From a virus: DNA of 64,000 nt. The first letter of the stretch is position 1. Every line of letters starts with the position of its first letter. The notes under the pieces are model-generated. The model ran no database searches. It had not been told where the DNA came from and saw nothing but the letters and a program-made list of their open reading frames with translations. Positions 16,505 through 28,800 of the stretch are shown here, piece after piece. Both the position numbers and the translations under genes were made by a program. The stretch spans positions 1 through 64,000 of the IMG/VR virus record IMGVR_UViG_3300006735_000002; one strand, given 5' to 3'.

Positions 16505-17218
16505 ATGGCAGCGATTCTTATGGGCGTGGGCCTCGGCGCAGCGGTGATTGGGCAAACGGTTAGTGCCCGTCGTGCTGGCAAGGCTGCCGAGAGTCAGGCC
16601 AAGGCGCAGAAGAAGGCAGCAAACCGATACGCCAAGGCGTTGCGGTCGCAGGCGTCGAAGCTGCAGGGCGGAATGTCGGTTGCTCGACAGAACACGCTCA
16701 AGGCCGGAGCTGCGCTCGATCGCGCAGCCCTTGGTCAGCAGGCCCGGGATGAAGCAAAGCGCGGCGGTCAGAGTCCGTCTGTGGCCCTCGAGGCTGAGCT
16801 GGACGCATCGTTGCAGGCGTCGATGGCGCAGCAGCAGCAGATGATCGATCAGATGAGCCAGCAGGAGGCGGTCGCCAAGGACGCACAGCGTCAGGCGTTG
16901 CGGACTCAGGCCCTCCAGACCAAGATGCAGGCGCAGGCAATCGACCCCGAAGCGATTCGAATGGGCGCGACAGCCCCGGTCTTTGGTCAGATCGGTAGCA
17001 CCCTCGCCAGTGCCGGTATGCAGGTCGCCGCACCCACTGTCAGCCAGCAGGTGCAGGCTGGGTCACTGGGTAAGCAGCTTGAGCCGATTGCCGGCGTCGA
17101 CTTCAGCGCGGCAGGCTTCGACCCAGGTTCTCTCACCGGCGCGGGCCAGAAGGCCGCGTACGCGACATACATGCAGTCAATCACTCCCAGGTACAACCCC
17201 TACGGACCTACGAGGTAA
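16505..17218 (+). CDS. Internal virion-type protein with N-terminal membrane segment (237 aa)
   Basis: ATG with GGAGGT upstream. An N-terminal hydrophobic stretch (AAILMGVGLGAAVIGQTV, residues 2-19) is followed by a long Gln/Ala/Lys-rich helical region likely to form a coiled coil (residues 25-150), then a Gly-rich end. This is the same architecture as short ejection proteins of podoviruses (T7 gp14-like): a small hydrophobic tip and an amphipathic helix that form a channel in the outer membrane. It precedes two larger proteins in the order small, medium, giant, as ejection protein genes often do. Confidence 0.5.
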   Translation: MAAILMGVGLGAAVIGQTVSARRAGKAAESQAKAQKKAANRYAKALRSQASKLQGGMSVARQNTLKAGAALDRAALGQQARDEAKRGGQSPSVALEAELDASLQASMAQQQQMIDQMSQQEAVAKDAQRQALRTQALQTKMQAQAIDPEAIRMGATAPVFGQIGSTLASAGMQVAAPTVSQQVQAGSLGKQLEPIAGVDFSAAGFDPGSLTGAGQKAAYATYMQSITPRYNPYGPTR

Positions 17219-17224
17219 CGACCA

Positions 17225-19810
17225 ATGCAGGTCCCAAAGAACCCGACAGCCGCTGACTACGACCGCTTCGTCAAGTTCATCTCGGATGGCGCGAAGAGGG
17301 GGGAGTGGTCGCTCGACGACGCTCGGCACGCCATGGAAGCGCTTGAGACGCGCAAGGAAGATATTCTGGCAGAATACCTGGAGTACGAGCAGAAGCGCGA
17401 CAACGCCATCAAGGAGGGGAAAGAGGACTTTGCGGACAAGTTGCTGAAGGAGCAGAACGTCTTCTTCAAGCTGGTGATCGACAACGCCGGGAGTGGCGCG
17501 ATTGACCCAAAGGCTGCGGGACGCGCCATCAAAGATGCTCAAGGACTGCTCGATAAGGCGACAGATCAAATCCAAAGCCAGACACCCGCTCAGGTGCAGG
17601 CCATGTTGGATCGTGGTTTGTCTGAAATCATCGCCTTCGCCGGCAAAGGAGGCTTTGCCTCAGGCGGACCTGACGTGCGCAACCCGACGGATACTGCGAA
17701 GATTGCCTCTAACGTCAGGGGAGTTTCTCGCGCAGCCGAGCACGTGCTCACGACGCTCGAAGCAGACCCGAACATTATCAAGGGTGAGTTGAGCGACGAG
17801 GCCTACCAGTCGTGGGTTGAACTGTCGAAGGACGGGAGAGCTGGCGAGTGGCTGGACAGCATCGAGTTCGACTCCAACTTGATTGATTCTGGCGTACTCG
17901 ATCGACTGAACTTAGACGACGCTAACACAGCCGCGTTTGGGAACTTCCTTCAGGGGGCCTATCGAGAGGACCTCCAGTATCAAGCCATCATGCGGATGCG
18001 CGACGAAGCGGTTGATTTGGCGGAGAAGGCGAAGGGGGGCGAAACGCTGTCGCCTGATGAAATCGCTCGACTGCGCACTCTCTCGAACTCGATGGCACAT
18101 ACGTCTCTGGGTCTTGAGGGTGTCAATCTCGAGAGCGAGATTCTCGAAGAGGTAGAGGCTCTGGGTGAGTCTCCTCAGATGAACTACAGCTACTCGGGAG
18201 ACATCAAGAATCGCGCCGACCAGCTGGCCTTCGCCAAGAGCGTGGCGTTGGCCGAGGACGGCGAGGCGCAGATGGCGATGCTGCAAACCGCAGGCGACCT
18301 GCTCGCTTCGGGCGTCGACTCGTCCGGTCGTCCGATCTACAGCCGAGGCCGCAGCCGCGACCCGATGTCGAGCAACCCGTTCATCCAGCCGGTGCTCGAC
18401 AAGATGGAGATGACCAAGACTGTACAGACCAGTCCGCTGTTTTACCAGGTTGTAGACAAACTCGGAATGAACCTCGCGGAGGGCGAACGACCGACAACAG
18501 GTCAGTTGGCTCGCGTGCTGCGCGAGGTGAAGCGCGACAAGCGTCGAGCATACCGCCCTACGGGCACCTACATGGAAGTCGATGTCGTCGATCGCGACCG
18601 GGCTCTCGAAGTAAAAAAGGATCAGTTCGTATCGTTCGTTGACGAAGAATCTGGAGACTTCATCTCACTGGACGACATGCAGCGCCGGTCCGAGGCTGCG
18701 TTGTCTGATCGAGACACCAACCCCGTGGTCGAGTTCGACCTTGATGATGCCGGCGTGCGGACTATCATGGGCATGTCGCTCGATGACGACAGCGCCGACA
18801 AGGTTCGCGAGCTCAACAAGCTCTACGGCCTGGACCCGAAGAAGGCTGCAGGCTCCAGCGTCGTAGTCGACCTAATCACCAACGAAGTAGCCGTCATTGG
18901 CCCAGAACGTCAGGTGTTCTTCCGCGGAAACATCAAGGGCGACCAGGTCGCGGCCATCAACGACGCCGCGCTCAACAGCAACGTCGCGCATGTCGCAGCC
19001 GACCCTGCCGCGGTTCGTGAAGGCAAGTACGGTACACCGCTGACTTCTTTGGACGGCTTGACGAGGGGGACGCGCTACGACGCTCACCTGTACGCTCCTC
19101 CAGGGACGAAGCTGTCTATGGAGACGCCGCTTCGCAAGGTCCAGGGCTTTACTGCGCGGCAGAAGTACGGGGGAGACCAGAGCCGCTTTGTCGTGATGGG
19201 CGGAGACCGCAAGGGTGAGCAGATTCTGTTCTCAGATGTTCGCGGAGACTCGTTTTCTTCGATGGACCCTGCGGTGGTCGCTGATCGCATGGGAATCACG
19301 CCGGGTCAGGTTGAGCGTCTCCGTCGTCGTGATGATCGACGGTCTCGGCGTAGCCGATCGGAGTACAAGAAGGGCAAGGGCACCTACTCGAGTGAGCCGA
19401 TTGCCCGAGAGAAGACTCCGATGCAGAAGGCGCTTGAGCCACCTCCGATGACGGATGCTGAGGTCGAGGCTACACTCCCCGACAAGGCCAGCCAGGTCAC
19501 GCCTCCTGAGGCGGCGGCCCCCGTTGTTCCGCCCCCGGTTTCTTCGCCGGCGTTGACGAGCAGCCAGCCCGGCAGAGGTACGCCGCCGAAGGCTTCGGGA
19601 GAGTCCGCGCCTCCCGAGACAATGCCTCCGTTTGATTACGGGTATTCCCCCACGACGAGCGAGTACGCAGCTGCGTTTAGTGTTGCAGATGAAGAGGAAG
19701 AAGAGGCTGAGCGTCAGAGGGCTTTGGCCGCCGAGACAGCCGTTCCGATGAAGGGTAAACAGACTCCCACTCGCCGGGGCAAGCGAGGCGCAACGCCGCC
19801 GTCTTCGTAG
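17225..19810 (+). CDS. Probable internal virion / ejection protein (861 aa)
   Basis: ATG seven bases after the previous stop. Residues 1-290 are charged and almost wholly helical (KRGEWSLDDARHAMEAL, NNxL-type heptads). 340-690 is mixed, with a beta-rich segment (SSVVVDLITNEVAVIG). After a basic patch (RLRRRDDRRSRRSRSEYKKG, about 698-717), the last 150 residues are Pro/Ala/Glu-rich and disordered. No catalytic motif was recognised. It lies between the membrane-tipped protein and the giant polyvalent protein and is best explained as a middle ejection protein. A loose C-terminal tail with a basic patch could bind packaged DNA. Confidence 0.5.
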   Translation: MQVPKNPTAADYDRFVKFISDGAKRGEWSLDDARHAMEALETRKEDILAEYLEYEQKRDNAIKEGKEDFADKLLKEQNVFFKLVIDNAGSGAIDPKAAGRAIKDAQGLLDKATDQIQSQTPAQVQAMLDRGLSEIIAFAGKGGFASGGPDVRNPTDTAKIASNVRGVSRAAEHVLTTLEADPNIIKGELSDEAYQSWVELSKDGRAGEWLDSIEFDSNLIDSGVLDRLNLDDANTAAFGNFLQGAYREDLQYQAIMRMRDEAVDLAEKAKGGETLSPDEIARLRTLSNSMAHTSLGLEGVNLESEILEEVEALGESPQMNYSYSGDIKNRADQLAFAKSVALAEDGEAQMAMLQTAGDLLASGVDSSGRPIYSRGRSRDPMSSNPFIQPVLDKMEMTKTVQTSPLFYQVVDKLGMNLAEGERPTTGQLARVLREVKRDKRRAYRPTGTYMEVDVVDRDRALEVKKDQFVSFVDEESGDFISLDDMQRRSEAALSDRDTNPVVEFDLDDAGVRTIMGMSLDDDSADKVRELNKLYGLDPKKAAGSSVVVDLITNEVAVIGPERQVFFRGNIKGDQVAAINDAALNSNVAHVAADPAAVREGKYGTPLTSLDGLTRGTRYDAHLYAPPGTKLSMETPLRKVQGFTARQKYGGDQSRFVVMGGDRKGEQILFSDVRGDSFSSMDPAVVADRMGITPGQVERLRRRDDRRSRRSRSEYKKGKGTYSSEPIAREKTPMQKALEPPPMTDAEVEATLPDKASQVTPPEAAAPVVPPPVSSPALTSSQPGRGTPPKASGESAPPETMPPFDYGYSPTTSEYAAAFSVADEEEEEAERQRALAAETAVPMKGKQTPTRRGKRGATPPSS

Positions 19811-19832
19811 TCGAAGTAGCCTCGGTCTCTCA

Positions 19833-19869
19833 TGTTACACTCACCCGCAACCACGGGTGAGTGTCCATG
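19833..19869 (+). promoter_or_regulatory. Promoter-like motif and start-region hairpin of the giant gene
   Basis: TG-T-TACACT (19833-19841) overlaps the left arm of a perfect ten-base inverted repeat, CACTCACCCG (19838-19847) and CGGGTGAGTG (19854-19863). The right arm contains GGTGAG, the only candidate ribosome-binding site for the ATG at 19867. A readthrough transcript would hide the site in the hairpin; a transcript starting at this promoter would lack the left arm. Confidence 0.45.
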
Positions 19870-22800
19870 TCGTATTTCGACAATCTGCGCAAGCGTGCCG
19901 GCTTCGCCATTGAGCCTTTCGCGGACCCCGAGCCGGAGCAGCTTCAGCCCCCCGAGGATGTGGGCGCAGGCGTAGCTGTCGATGCACCAGACACGCTGGG
20001 CGACCCTTTTCCAGGCGCACCCTCGGGCATCGCTAAGAGGCAGAAGTACGAGCTCCCCAAGGTCGAGTTCGATGACTTCGACCCCTTTGAAGCTTTGGGT
20101 AACGTCCAGTTTCAGGCAGAGTACGCCGCCGAAGTTGCCACTACGACAGGACAAGAAGCTCAACAGGCTCTCCGTGTTGCGGGTGAGCGCGAACTGTCTG
20201 ACCTTGGAGACGGCGTACTTGGAACGACCTTAGGGTCTCTCGCTCAGTTTTTGCCGGCGACAGCGGCGAAAGCCCGAATCAGCGCCGGGGAAGGTGACGT
20301 CGACATCCCAGGCATCACTTCATACCTGTTTAATCCGCAGGACACACCGGAAGAACTCTTTCAGACACTGTCCGCTTCAGAGATCGACGAGTCTTCTGCC
20401 GCAGCTCAGGAGATTGCCAAGCAGGGCCGGCGGGCGAAGAAGGTCCGTAATGCTCGGGACATTCGCGCAGACATCATGGCGCGAAAGATCGAGAAGGAGT
20501 TCGTCAACCACTACGGTGAAGCTCCGGGCGCCGAGAAGTACGCAGCTTTTATCGACAACATCATCGCGCAGACCTCGACTCCCGAGAAGCGGAGGACTGA
20601 GCGTGACGCTGAGTTCGTGCTGCTGGACGCCGCAGAGCGCAAGATGCCCAACAAGGGCGGAGGGGAGAGCCAGAGCCAGTACCAGTCCGTGCAGCGCCGC
20701 GCGGTCAACCTGGTGTTGGACACGTCAAAGGCGGGCATAGGTACGGCTTTCGCAGACAGCGCACTTGTTCAGGCTCTCCCTAACTTCATCGACACTGTCC
20801 CGAAAATCGAGCGAGACAAGATTCGTTCGGATCTTTCGGGAGCGCCTTCGACCGGTTCGACTCTTGAGCGTGCGGAGTTTTTGGCGCAGTTGTTCAACCT
20901 CCCGGCGCCACTTGAGGTCGACGGACTTGAGCCGATTCCCGCGACGTTGGTGGGGTCACAGGCCATTCGGGAAACGATCGCCAGCAACGACTTTATCTTC
21001 CGCGAGAAAAACACTCGGTCGACTCCTAAGACCGAAGACCTCTACCGTCCGCTGAAGTCCGACGCGGTGGCCGACGAAGACGAGCAGAGCCGGGTCATCT
21101 ATCTGGCGGGTCAGGCAGGCATTCCCGCCCCGATGGCGTACGCCATCTCAAAGACGGAGAGCACGGGCATACCCGATGGGTTCGCGTACAACCTGCACAT
21201 CGGAAGTTCTCTCGACAAACGCACTCCCGAGAGTCGTCGGCGCACTCCGCAGGAGGAGGTCGCACTTCGTCGTAGTCTGCGCGAGGCTGGATTCGATGTG
21301 GTAATGGAGCCGGTTGAACGCGACGGCGAACTCGTCTGGCCGGCTGAGAACTTCTACAGAGGCGACGCCAAGAAGGTCTTTCAGGCGGCGTACGGCGTCA
21401 ACGGTAAGGCGGCTGTCCAGGGCGGAGCCTGGGGCGAGTACCAGGTCCTGGGCCGGGATGGCGGTCTCATCGACGCCATGCTCCAGATTGACGGCGTAGA
21501 GGACGAGGACCAGGCCGCAGAGCAGGCGGTCCTGCAGTTCCGTGAGAACCCAAGCCTCATCGGCGACCAGTTGTTTGTCAACTGGTTCCGCCGCGAAGAC
21601 CCGCAGGCTGTGACGGCACGGCAAGCGGCCAACGATGGCGACGTTGAGACCTTGGGGCTTATGTACTACGGCGATTCGCCTGACCCAAAGCAGGTCACGG
21701 AGCGGCGAAAGTGGACGACTCGCACGAAAAACAACCTTGAAGACTACGTCGGCGGGATGTTCACGCCGCCTGAGTCGGCCGAGGACCAGCGGCCTGAGGC
21801 CCTGGTGTCGGTGGCAGGCGCCACTCCGCTCGCCGAGCGCGAGGACCCTGAAGACCTCATCGAAGAAGCTGCCACCGCCGTAGGCGAGATGATCGGTCAG
21901 TCTGACTTCCGCGAAGGTAAGACTGAAGTTGAGCAGGCGTTGGGGCTGAACGCAATCCAGGCTTCGTCGGGCAGCGGGCTGCTGCCGTCGTTCACCGCGT
22001 TTGCTCAGATGTCCGAGTACCCCGAAGAGGGCACGCCGACCCGAGAAAAAGCGGTAGCTCCTTACCGTGAGCTCATCAAAGCAGGAAGCCCTCTGCTGGC
22101 GGATATGAAAGACTCGTTCCGAGCACCGGTTGGAGAGAAGTTCTCGAAGTTTGCTCGCGCGGTGTACCGCGACATGCTTGAGTCAGCGAGGCTTTCGGGC
22201 GAGGAGCCTGACGAGCGTGAGATCGAGATTGAGGCAAGGAAGAAAGCGTTCAAGCTCATGATTTCCGCCCAGACGGCGGACGCTACCCTGCCACCGTTCC
22301 AGACCTCGTGGGACTACATCACGGGGCAGACCGACGAACTGAGCCTCATCGACGCGATGAAGCCGCTGGTCGAAGTTGTCGGCGCAGTTGACGGCGGCTT
22401 CGTCTACCGTCAGGAAGGAACCGGCCTCGCATTCATGAACGCGATGGACGCTCCTCCGGTCATGGGGCAGTCGTTCAACATCGGCGTGGTCAAATACTAC
22501 CTGTTGCCCGCGCTTGGGGCGGAGATCGAGAAGGCCCAGTCCGGAGAGCAGGGCCTAATGGACGCCGCAATCAACATGGGGATGTCCTCATTCAAGGCGT
22601 CGCAGCTGGGCACTAGCGTTATCCCAGGGGCCAGCGCAGTCACCGGAGGCGTTCTCGAAGAGGTCAAGCGCGCAGGTGTTCGCGGCGTGGCTGAGCGACA
22701 GAACTTTGTTGAGCTGGGCATTGAGCAGGGAGGCAACCTCACTGCTTGGGCCATGCAGCAGGCCTTGGACACAGAGCGCGGCCGAGAAGCTGTCGAAAGC

Positions 22801-25800
22801 CTCATCGAGTCGGGAGTGATCCCAATCCCTGCGGGGCTGGAGAAGGGCAACGTCGATCTGGCTACAATCGAAATCGCCCGAGCCGCAGGGTCGGTGTTGG
22901 GCACCGTGGGCGGCTTTATCGTCGCAGTTGCACACCCTGACGCTCTGATGGGTATCGGAGACACCAAGGCAGCAATCACCGCCGGCTATCGCCAGTTTAA
23001 GGCAATCCCCGACTTTGAGCGTACAACCGAGGCACTCATCGGCCTCCGGGGGGAAATCTACAAGCGCGGCCTCGGGCGTGTTTCTCGCACGGCTGAAATC
23101 GCCATGGGGCTTGAGCAAGTCGTTGCGCGAGACCAAGGCGGTAGCTCGACCAAAGCCGTCGCTGACGCCTACAGTGTACTGCTGGACAAGGTCGAGCAGC
23201 TGCGTGAGTCAGACAACCTCGACGCAGACCTGCGCGCCCGTGGTCGTGCTTCGGTATATGTTTTCATCGACGGCGAAGCCGAGCGTCGGATGGGGGAGAT
23301 CGCCGCGGGTGACTCGATTCAGTCCGCCGCAGCCAAGGACGCGCTCGACGAAGGGTTCTCCGAGGTAGTCGCGGCGAAGCTCAAGTCGGTCGCGGAAGAG
23401 GCCATCGCGTCCGGCAACCCCCTGAAGAAAGAGGAGGGCAAGCGCCTGCTGGCTATCGTAAACGCAGGTATCGGCGATAACGTCACGCTCACTCCGAAGC
23501 TATCGGACATTAAGGAAGCGAAGACGCAGGACGGCAGGATTGTCGCAAACGTCGCGTTCAGTACGGCCGATCGTCTCGAGGCATTGATCTTGGGCCTGAA
23601 GCTCGACGACCCCTCAAAAGACTCGACAGCGCTTCGCCAGACCATTTTTGAGCAGCGTATGGGCCGTGTCCGCCCCACCCTGGGCAATACGAACTCTAAA
23701 GACATCGCAGGCTTCGCTCAAAACCCCACGCTGGCCAACGGTCTCGACGTCTTTGCCCCAGTCTCGGAGAAGGCGCTGGACGCAAGCCTCGAAGGCGTCA
23801 GGTTGTCGGACGCCAAGAAGGAGGAGTTCCGCGCGACAAGGGCTGCGCTGGAGGACTTCCACAAGCGCCTGAAAGCTGCCGTCGCAGACGGCAGCATTCT
23901 TGACCCGCTCGTAAGCGCAGACTTCAAGAACGAGTTTCGCCAGAAGAAGTTCAAGCAGAGCAGCTACAGGCTGTTTAACAACTCCGAGGAGAGCGACCGC
24001 GGACGCCGCTACGCGCAGGTGCTGACAGGCGTGTTCAATGAGGCGGCCGTCGTCACCAACAAGAGCGAAGGTCATCAGTTCTTGCGGCGTGGTCTCGATG
24101 CCGTGCTGACTTACTCAACCGAGCGAGGGAAGACAATCCAGAGCTTTTCTCGGAGCCTGGTCGACGAAGACGCGGTGCGGGCCGGAGGGTTTACGGACGT
24201 AGACGACTTCCTCGACCCACAAGGCTCTCGTCACTACGTGAACCGCGCTATCTCGGCGATGCTGGTTTCGACCAAGGAAGGCATTCTCTCGTTCGCCCTG
24301 GGCGTGCCAGGGCTGCGCCGGACGGTTGACCCCGCGATGCTCAAGGTCCAGCAGCGTTCGATGATGTCCACCGCGGCGCTGCATCAGATGCGGGCAGATG
24401 GTCAGGACCCGTTCACTGTAGCGGCTTCCGTGCAGGGCGAAGTGCTTCGTCGTCTTCGGCAGGAGAAGGCGCTCGCAGTGCAGGCGGGCGACAGTGTGCG
24501 TTCAGCCGAGGTCAGCGACCAGATCGACGAGGTCCTTACACCTCAGTGGCGCACAGGTCTCATCGACTGGATGAAGGCTTCGGCTGACGCCATCTCTCGC
24601 GGCGAAGACCCTCAGTCCGTGGTGAAGTACAACCTCCCCATCGGCATCACGTTGGGCACGGCCAGCGAGACAGCTCTGCCAGTGCTGCCGGCGACGCGCA
24701 AGTTCGCGCGAGGATCGTTCTTCCGGGCGTTCGGCTTCTCTCCCCCTGAGCAAGTTCGAGCAGGGCAGCTGAGCCCCGGTACACGCACTGTGCGGCCCCG
24801 CATCTCTCCTGAAGAGGAGCGCGCGGTCGAGTACGTGCTGGACAGGATGCTGCGCTACATGGCACGCGCGGACATGATGCAAAGCCCAGGGGCTGCCAAC
24901 GCCAAGGTCGAGAACTTCATCAAGCAGAATATCCTGAATGTTCGGTCGGTGGACTCGCTGAACAACTTCGCGGCCAAGGCCACAGAGATGCGTGGAGCAC
25001 TCAGCTCTACCCGCGATGCCATTTCTCAGCGTCGACATGGAATGTCGTACGACGAGCTCGCAGCGACAGGCGACACCCGTGCTCGGGTCGAGGTGCAGTC
25101 GGACGCGATGCAGTCGGTCCTTCCTCTGATGTCTGAGCGGGAAGCGTTCCTTATCTTCCACCGCACTTACGAAGAGCTCGAAGACATCATCGCAGCGGCT
25201 CGCCGCGGTGAGACCGGCGATGATTTTGTGGCGACGCGGCTGTTTCAGGACGCATCTGCCGCAAGCGCTGATGCCGACGAGGTTGCCGAAGCCCGGCGTC
25301 TGTACGAGGAGCAGGGGGTTGAGTCGCCGTACTTCAAGCGGTGGCTCGGTGACTCCAAGGTCGTGGACGACGAGGGTCAGCCGCTGGTCGTGTATCACGG
25401 CACCGCAGGTGATTTCGACGAGTTTGGTCGAAAGAGGCCGCAGGAGCTGGGGTATCACTTCGGAAGTTCCGAAGCAGCCTCGACTCGCCTTGGTCTACTC
25501 GTCGAAGAAGAAGTGGCGGCGCTTAGCGATACAGAGCGTGCGCGCTACTTCGAGGCAGTTCGGTCTACTTCTGAAGGCGTAAACGTCGTTCCGGTATACC
25601 TCTCGATGACGCCGCTGCGCGTGAGTGACTCGGTTTCATGGACAGGCGTGTCGGTAATCGATGATATGGCGCGTCGTTACCCTCAGTTTGCAGACATCTT
25701 TGGCGAAGCGCGTACGCGGTTGTCTGCGATTCCTGAGACAGACCTGGCGGCGCGTGCCGACGTTGTAAAGGACGCAGTCCGTAAGACTGGTCATGATGGT

Positions 25801-28800
25801 TTGGTTTATCGAAATGTGATCGAGGGTGGAGGAGATTCTTACATCGCCTTCGACCCAACCCAGGTCAAGTCCGTCTACAACCGCGGCACCTTCGATGACA
25901 GCGCACGGCTGCTCTTTCAGGGTGAAGACGTCCAGCGTGTGGCTCGTCGTCGCGGCGGTGGGCGCCGCAGGGTGGACCCTGATGCCTCCATCGGGTCGAA
26001 GCAGCCTGTAGGCGTCAAGACCCGTGCGGCGAGGATCAACGAGAAGTTTGGGCCTCTGGCGGGCACCGCTGAGCGTGCGGTACTCGCATACAATGGAGCC
26101 CTTAGCAGGGCTCGCCTCAACCCCAAGAGGACGCAGGCCCTGCTCGAGAAAGCCCAGAACGCGATCAAGCGGGCTTACGTCACGTTCTCGATGGGCAACG
26201 CTCAGAAGGTACCTGACCTGCTGCTCGACATTGCAGATGCCATCAAGACTGACGACGCGGTTCTCGAGGCTTTGGCGAGTAAGCCGAACTTCCATGGAGT
26301 CATGAGCAACCTGGTCAGGAAGGCGCGCAACCCTGAGCAGTTGACTCAGGCGGACGTTCGCTCCATCGAGACAACTCTCGATATGATAGGTCTCGCAGAC
26401 CGATTTGACGCTCGTCGTATCGGCTCGTACACCGGAGAGGTCGCCAAGGCTCCCAAACGTGAGGCCGAAGCGCTGGCAGCGGTGGCGGATGCGGCTGCCC
26501 CGGCGGCGCAGCCGGTTGCTGCCGCTAAGCGGCTCAGGATGCCTGAGGCTCCTGAGCGTTCTCCCAAGGTCGGTGAGGTGCTCGGCGACATCGAGAAGTT
26601 GTCGGACATCAAGGGTCTGAAGTCTCAGGTGCTTGCGGCTGCTCTGGACCTCAAGGGCGACTACGGTCGTGACGCTGACGTCGTGCTCAAGGCGATCGAC
26701 ATGATCGGTCCTGAGCGACTCAACGACATCGCGCTGACGGTTGCTCGCGAGCCTGGGCCAGAAGGCCGGCGTGCGATGTTCGACTTCACCGAAAACACTA
26801 TTCGGATCTACGAAGACGCCCTCGAGACCGGCGTTTTTTCCGACGAGGTAGTCAAGGAACTCTGGCGGTCGCTGACTCGGTATCTCCCCGAAGACGAGAT
26901 CAAGGCCCTCTCTGACGAGTACCTCGACCAGCGCGCGATGTTTATGCGCGAGGAGTCCGAGCTCTTCGACGCGCAGGGCGCGTTGAAGGAGGGCGCTAAC
27001 ATCGACGACGTCGACCGACATATCCTCGACTTTGAGGATTGGGTGGTCCAGAGTATGAAGGACCTCGCGCTGCAGAAGTCGCGAGAGGCTGTGTTCCAGA
27101 CCACCGGGGCGGGGAGGCTGTCGAAGCGACCTCTAAACGTCAGGGGCAACAGGGTCCTGAAGGTGTTGATGGACACGGTCAAGGGTCTCGTGCAGGAGTT
27201 TTTCAGCCAGGCGAAGAACCTGACGCAGATCATCGAGGACTTCTACTCGTCGGGCAAGTACACTGAGCGGCTTCGCGAGAAGGGCATTCAGCTGGTCGTT
27301 ACGGACGAGGATCTTCTGCGTCGTCAGAAGGAGTGGACGAAGTTTATTGATGAGTCGGCGAAGGTCGAGCCGAAGAGGGCTTTGGGTCAAGTTAAGACGC
27401 CCGGAGGAAAACAGAAGGGCGACGATGCGGCAGCAGCGGCTGCGCGAACAGAGGCCATTGACAAAGCGACTGCGCGCGCTGGTAAGTCTGACGCTGCAAT
27501 CTCGGTCGGGGAACTCAAGAAGCTCGCAGATCGATTTAGCCGCACCGCGTCTACAACCGACAACCCCAAGCGGGTTGCGATGGTGCGCAGGAAGTTCCGC
27601 GAAGGCATCGACCCTGTGATCGCGGCAGTTGGCAACGACGAAGCGAAGGCCCTGCTGACTCCGCTGCTCGAGGCTGCCAAGGCAGACGATGCAGTGGCAG
27701 ATGCTCTGGCGAAGAGCCCTGAGGCCATCAACGCCATTGAAAACTTGGCGGTTCAGGCAGACGTCGCTGAAGACCTCGCACCCGTGGTAGAGGCGTTCCG
27801 CAGAGACATTACTGACGCTGGGCTCGGAGATCGACTGCCTGAGGTCGAGGTCCCTGCAGCAGTTGTGTCTGACGAAGTGGCGACTCCAGCAGCCCCCAAG
27901 GCCACGCCTGTCGCAGAGGCTGAGCCCAAGGTCGCGGCGGTGCCGCAGCCTGATGAAGGTGTCGACAATCTGACTGGCGCAGTCGCTGACAGAGCGACGT
28001 CGCGCGTGATGGAGATTCTCAAGTTCGAGGCAGGCAAGGATGACACGACCGTCAAGCGAGCGGTCAAGTTCGTCTTCCCGCGCGAGGAAGTCGCTCAGCG
28101 CATGCTCAACGAGGCGATCAAGGACGACGTGACTCGCGTTCTTCGGTCGGGAATCGTGGACCGTCTCACTGAGCTGGGCGTGACGGCGAAGGTCGACGGC
28201 GAAGAAGCCTCTGCAAAGCAGTTGGTGCGCTTGTTCAATGACCTTCAGTCGAAGGAGGACGCCGCGCGGTACGGCAAGGTAGACGGCAGTGCTGAAGCGG
28301 GTGACGAGCTTCTCGTAAATGCGCGGGCAGAGCTTGAGACTGACATCGCCGAACTCAATAAGCGGATTGAAGCTGCCGAAGAAGAGGCCGAAATCGGCAA
28401 ACTTCGCCGTCAGCTTGGTGAGGCTGAGAGTGCTCTTGAGGAAATGGAGCGTGGCCGTGAGACTGTGGAAATCCGTCGCAGCGCTTCGAAGTTTCTCGAT
28501 GACGTCTACGACCCTAAGCGCGGCCTGGAGAACGCACAGCGAGGCCTTGCTCTGGTCGAGCGGCTTTCTGCCGGAGTGTCTGCTCCCGGCGGAGCTTCTT
28601 TGAGAAGCATGGTCGGAGAACTGTCGCCCGAGGAGCAGAACGTCGCTCGCTACCTGCTTGAGCGGCAGATGAAGAACCACAAGCGCGGCACGGCGCTGAC
28701 CATGGAGGTCAGGGACGACGGTGAGCTGTACTTCCAGTTGGTGGGGGACCGTCCGCTGTTCGACGAAGACGATGTCATCGTCAAGTTGTTCCGTGACGAG

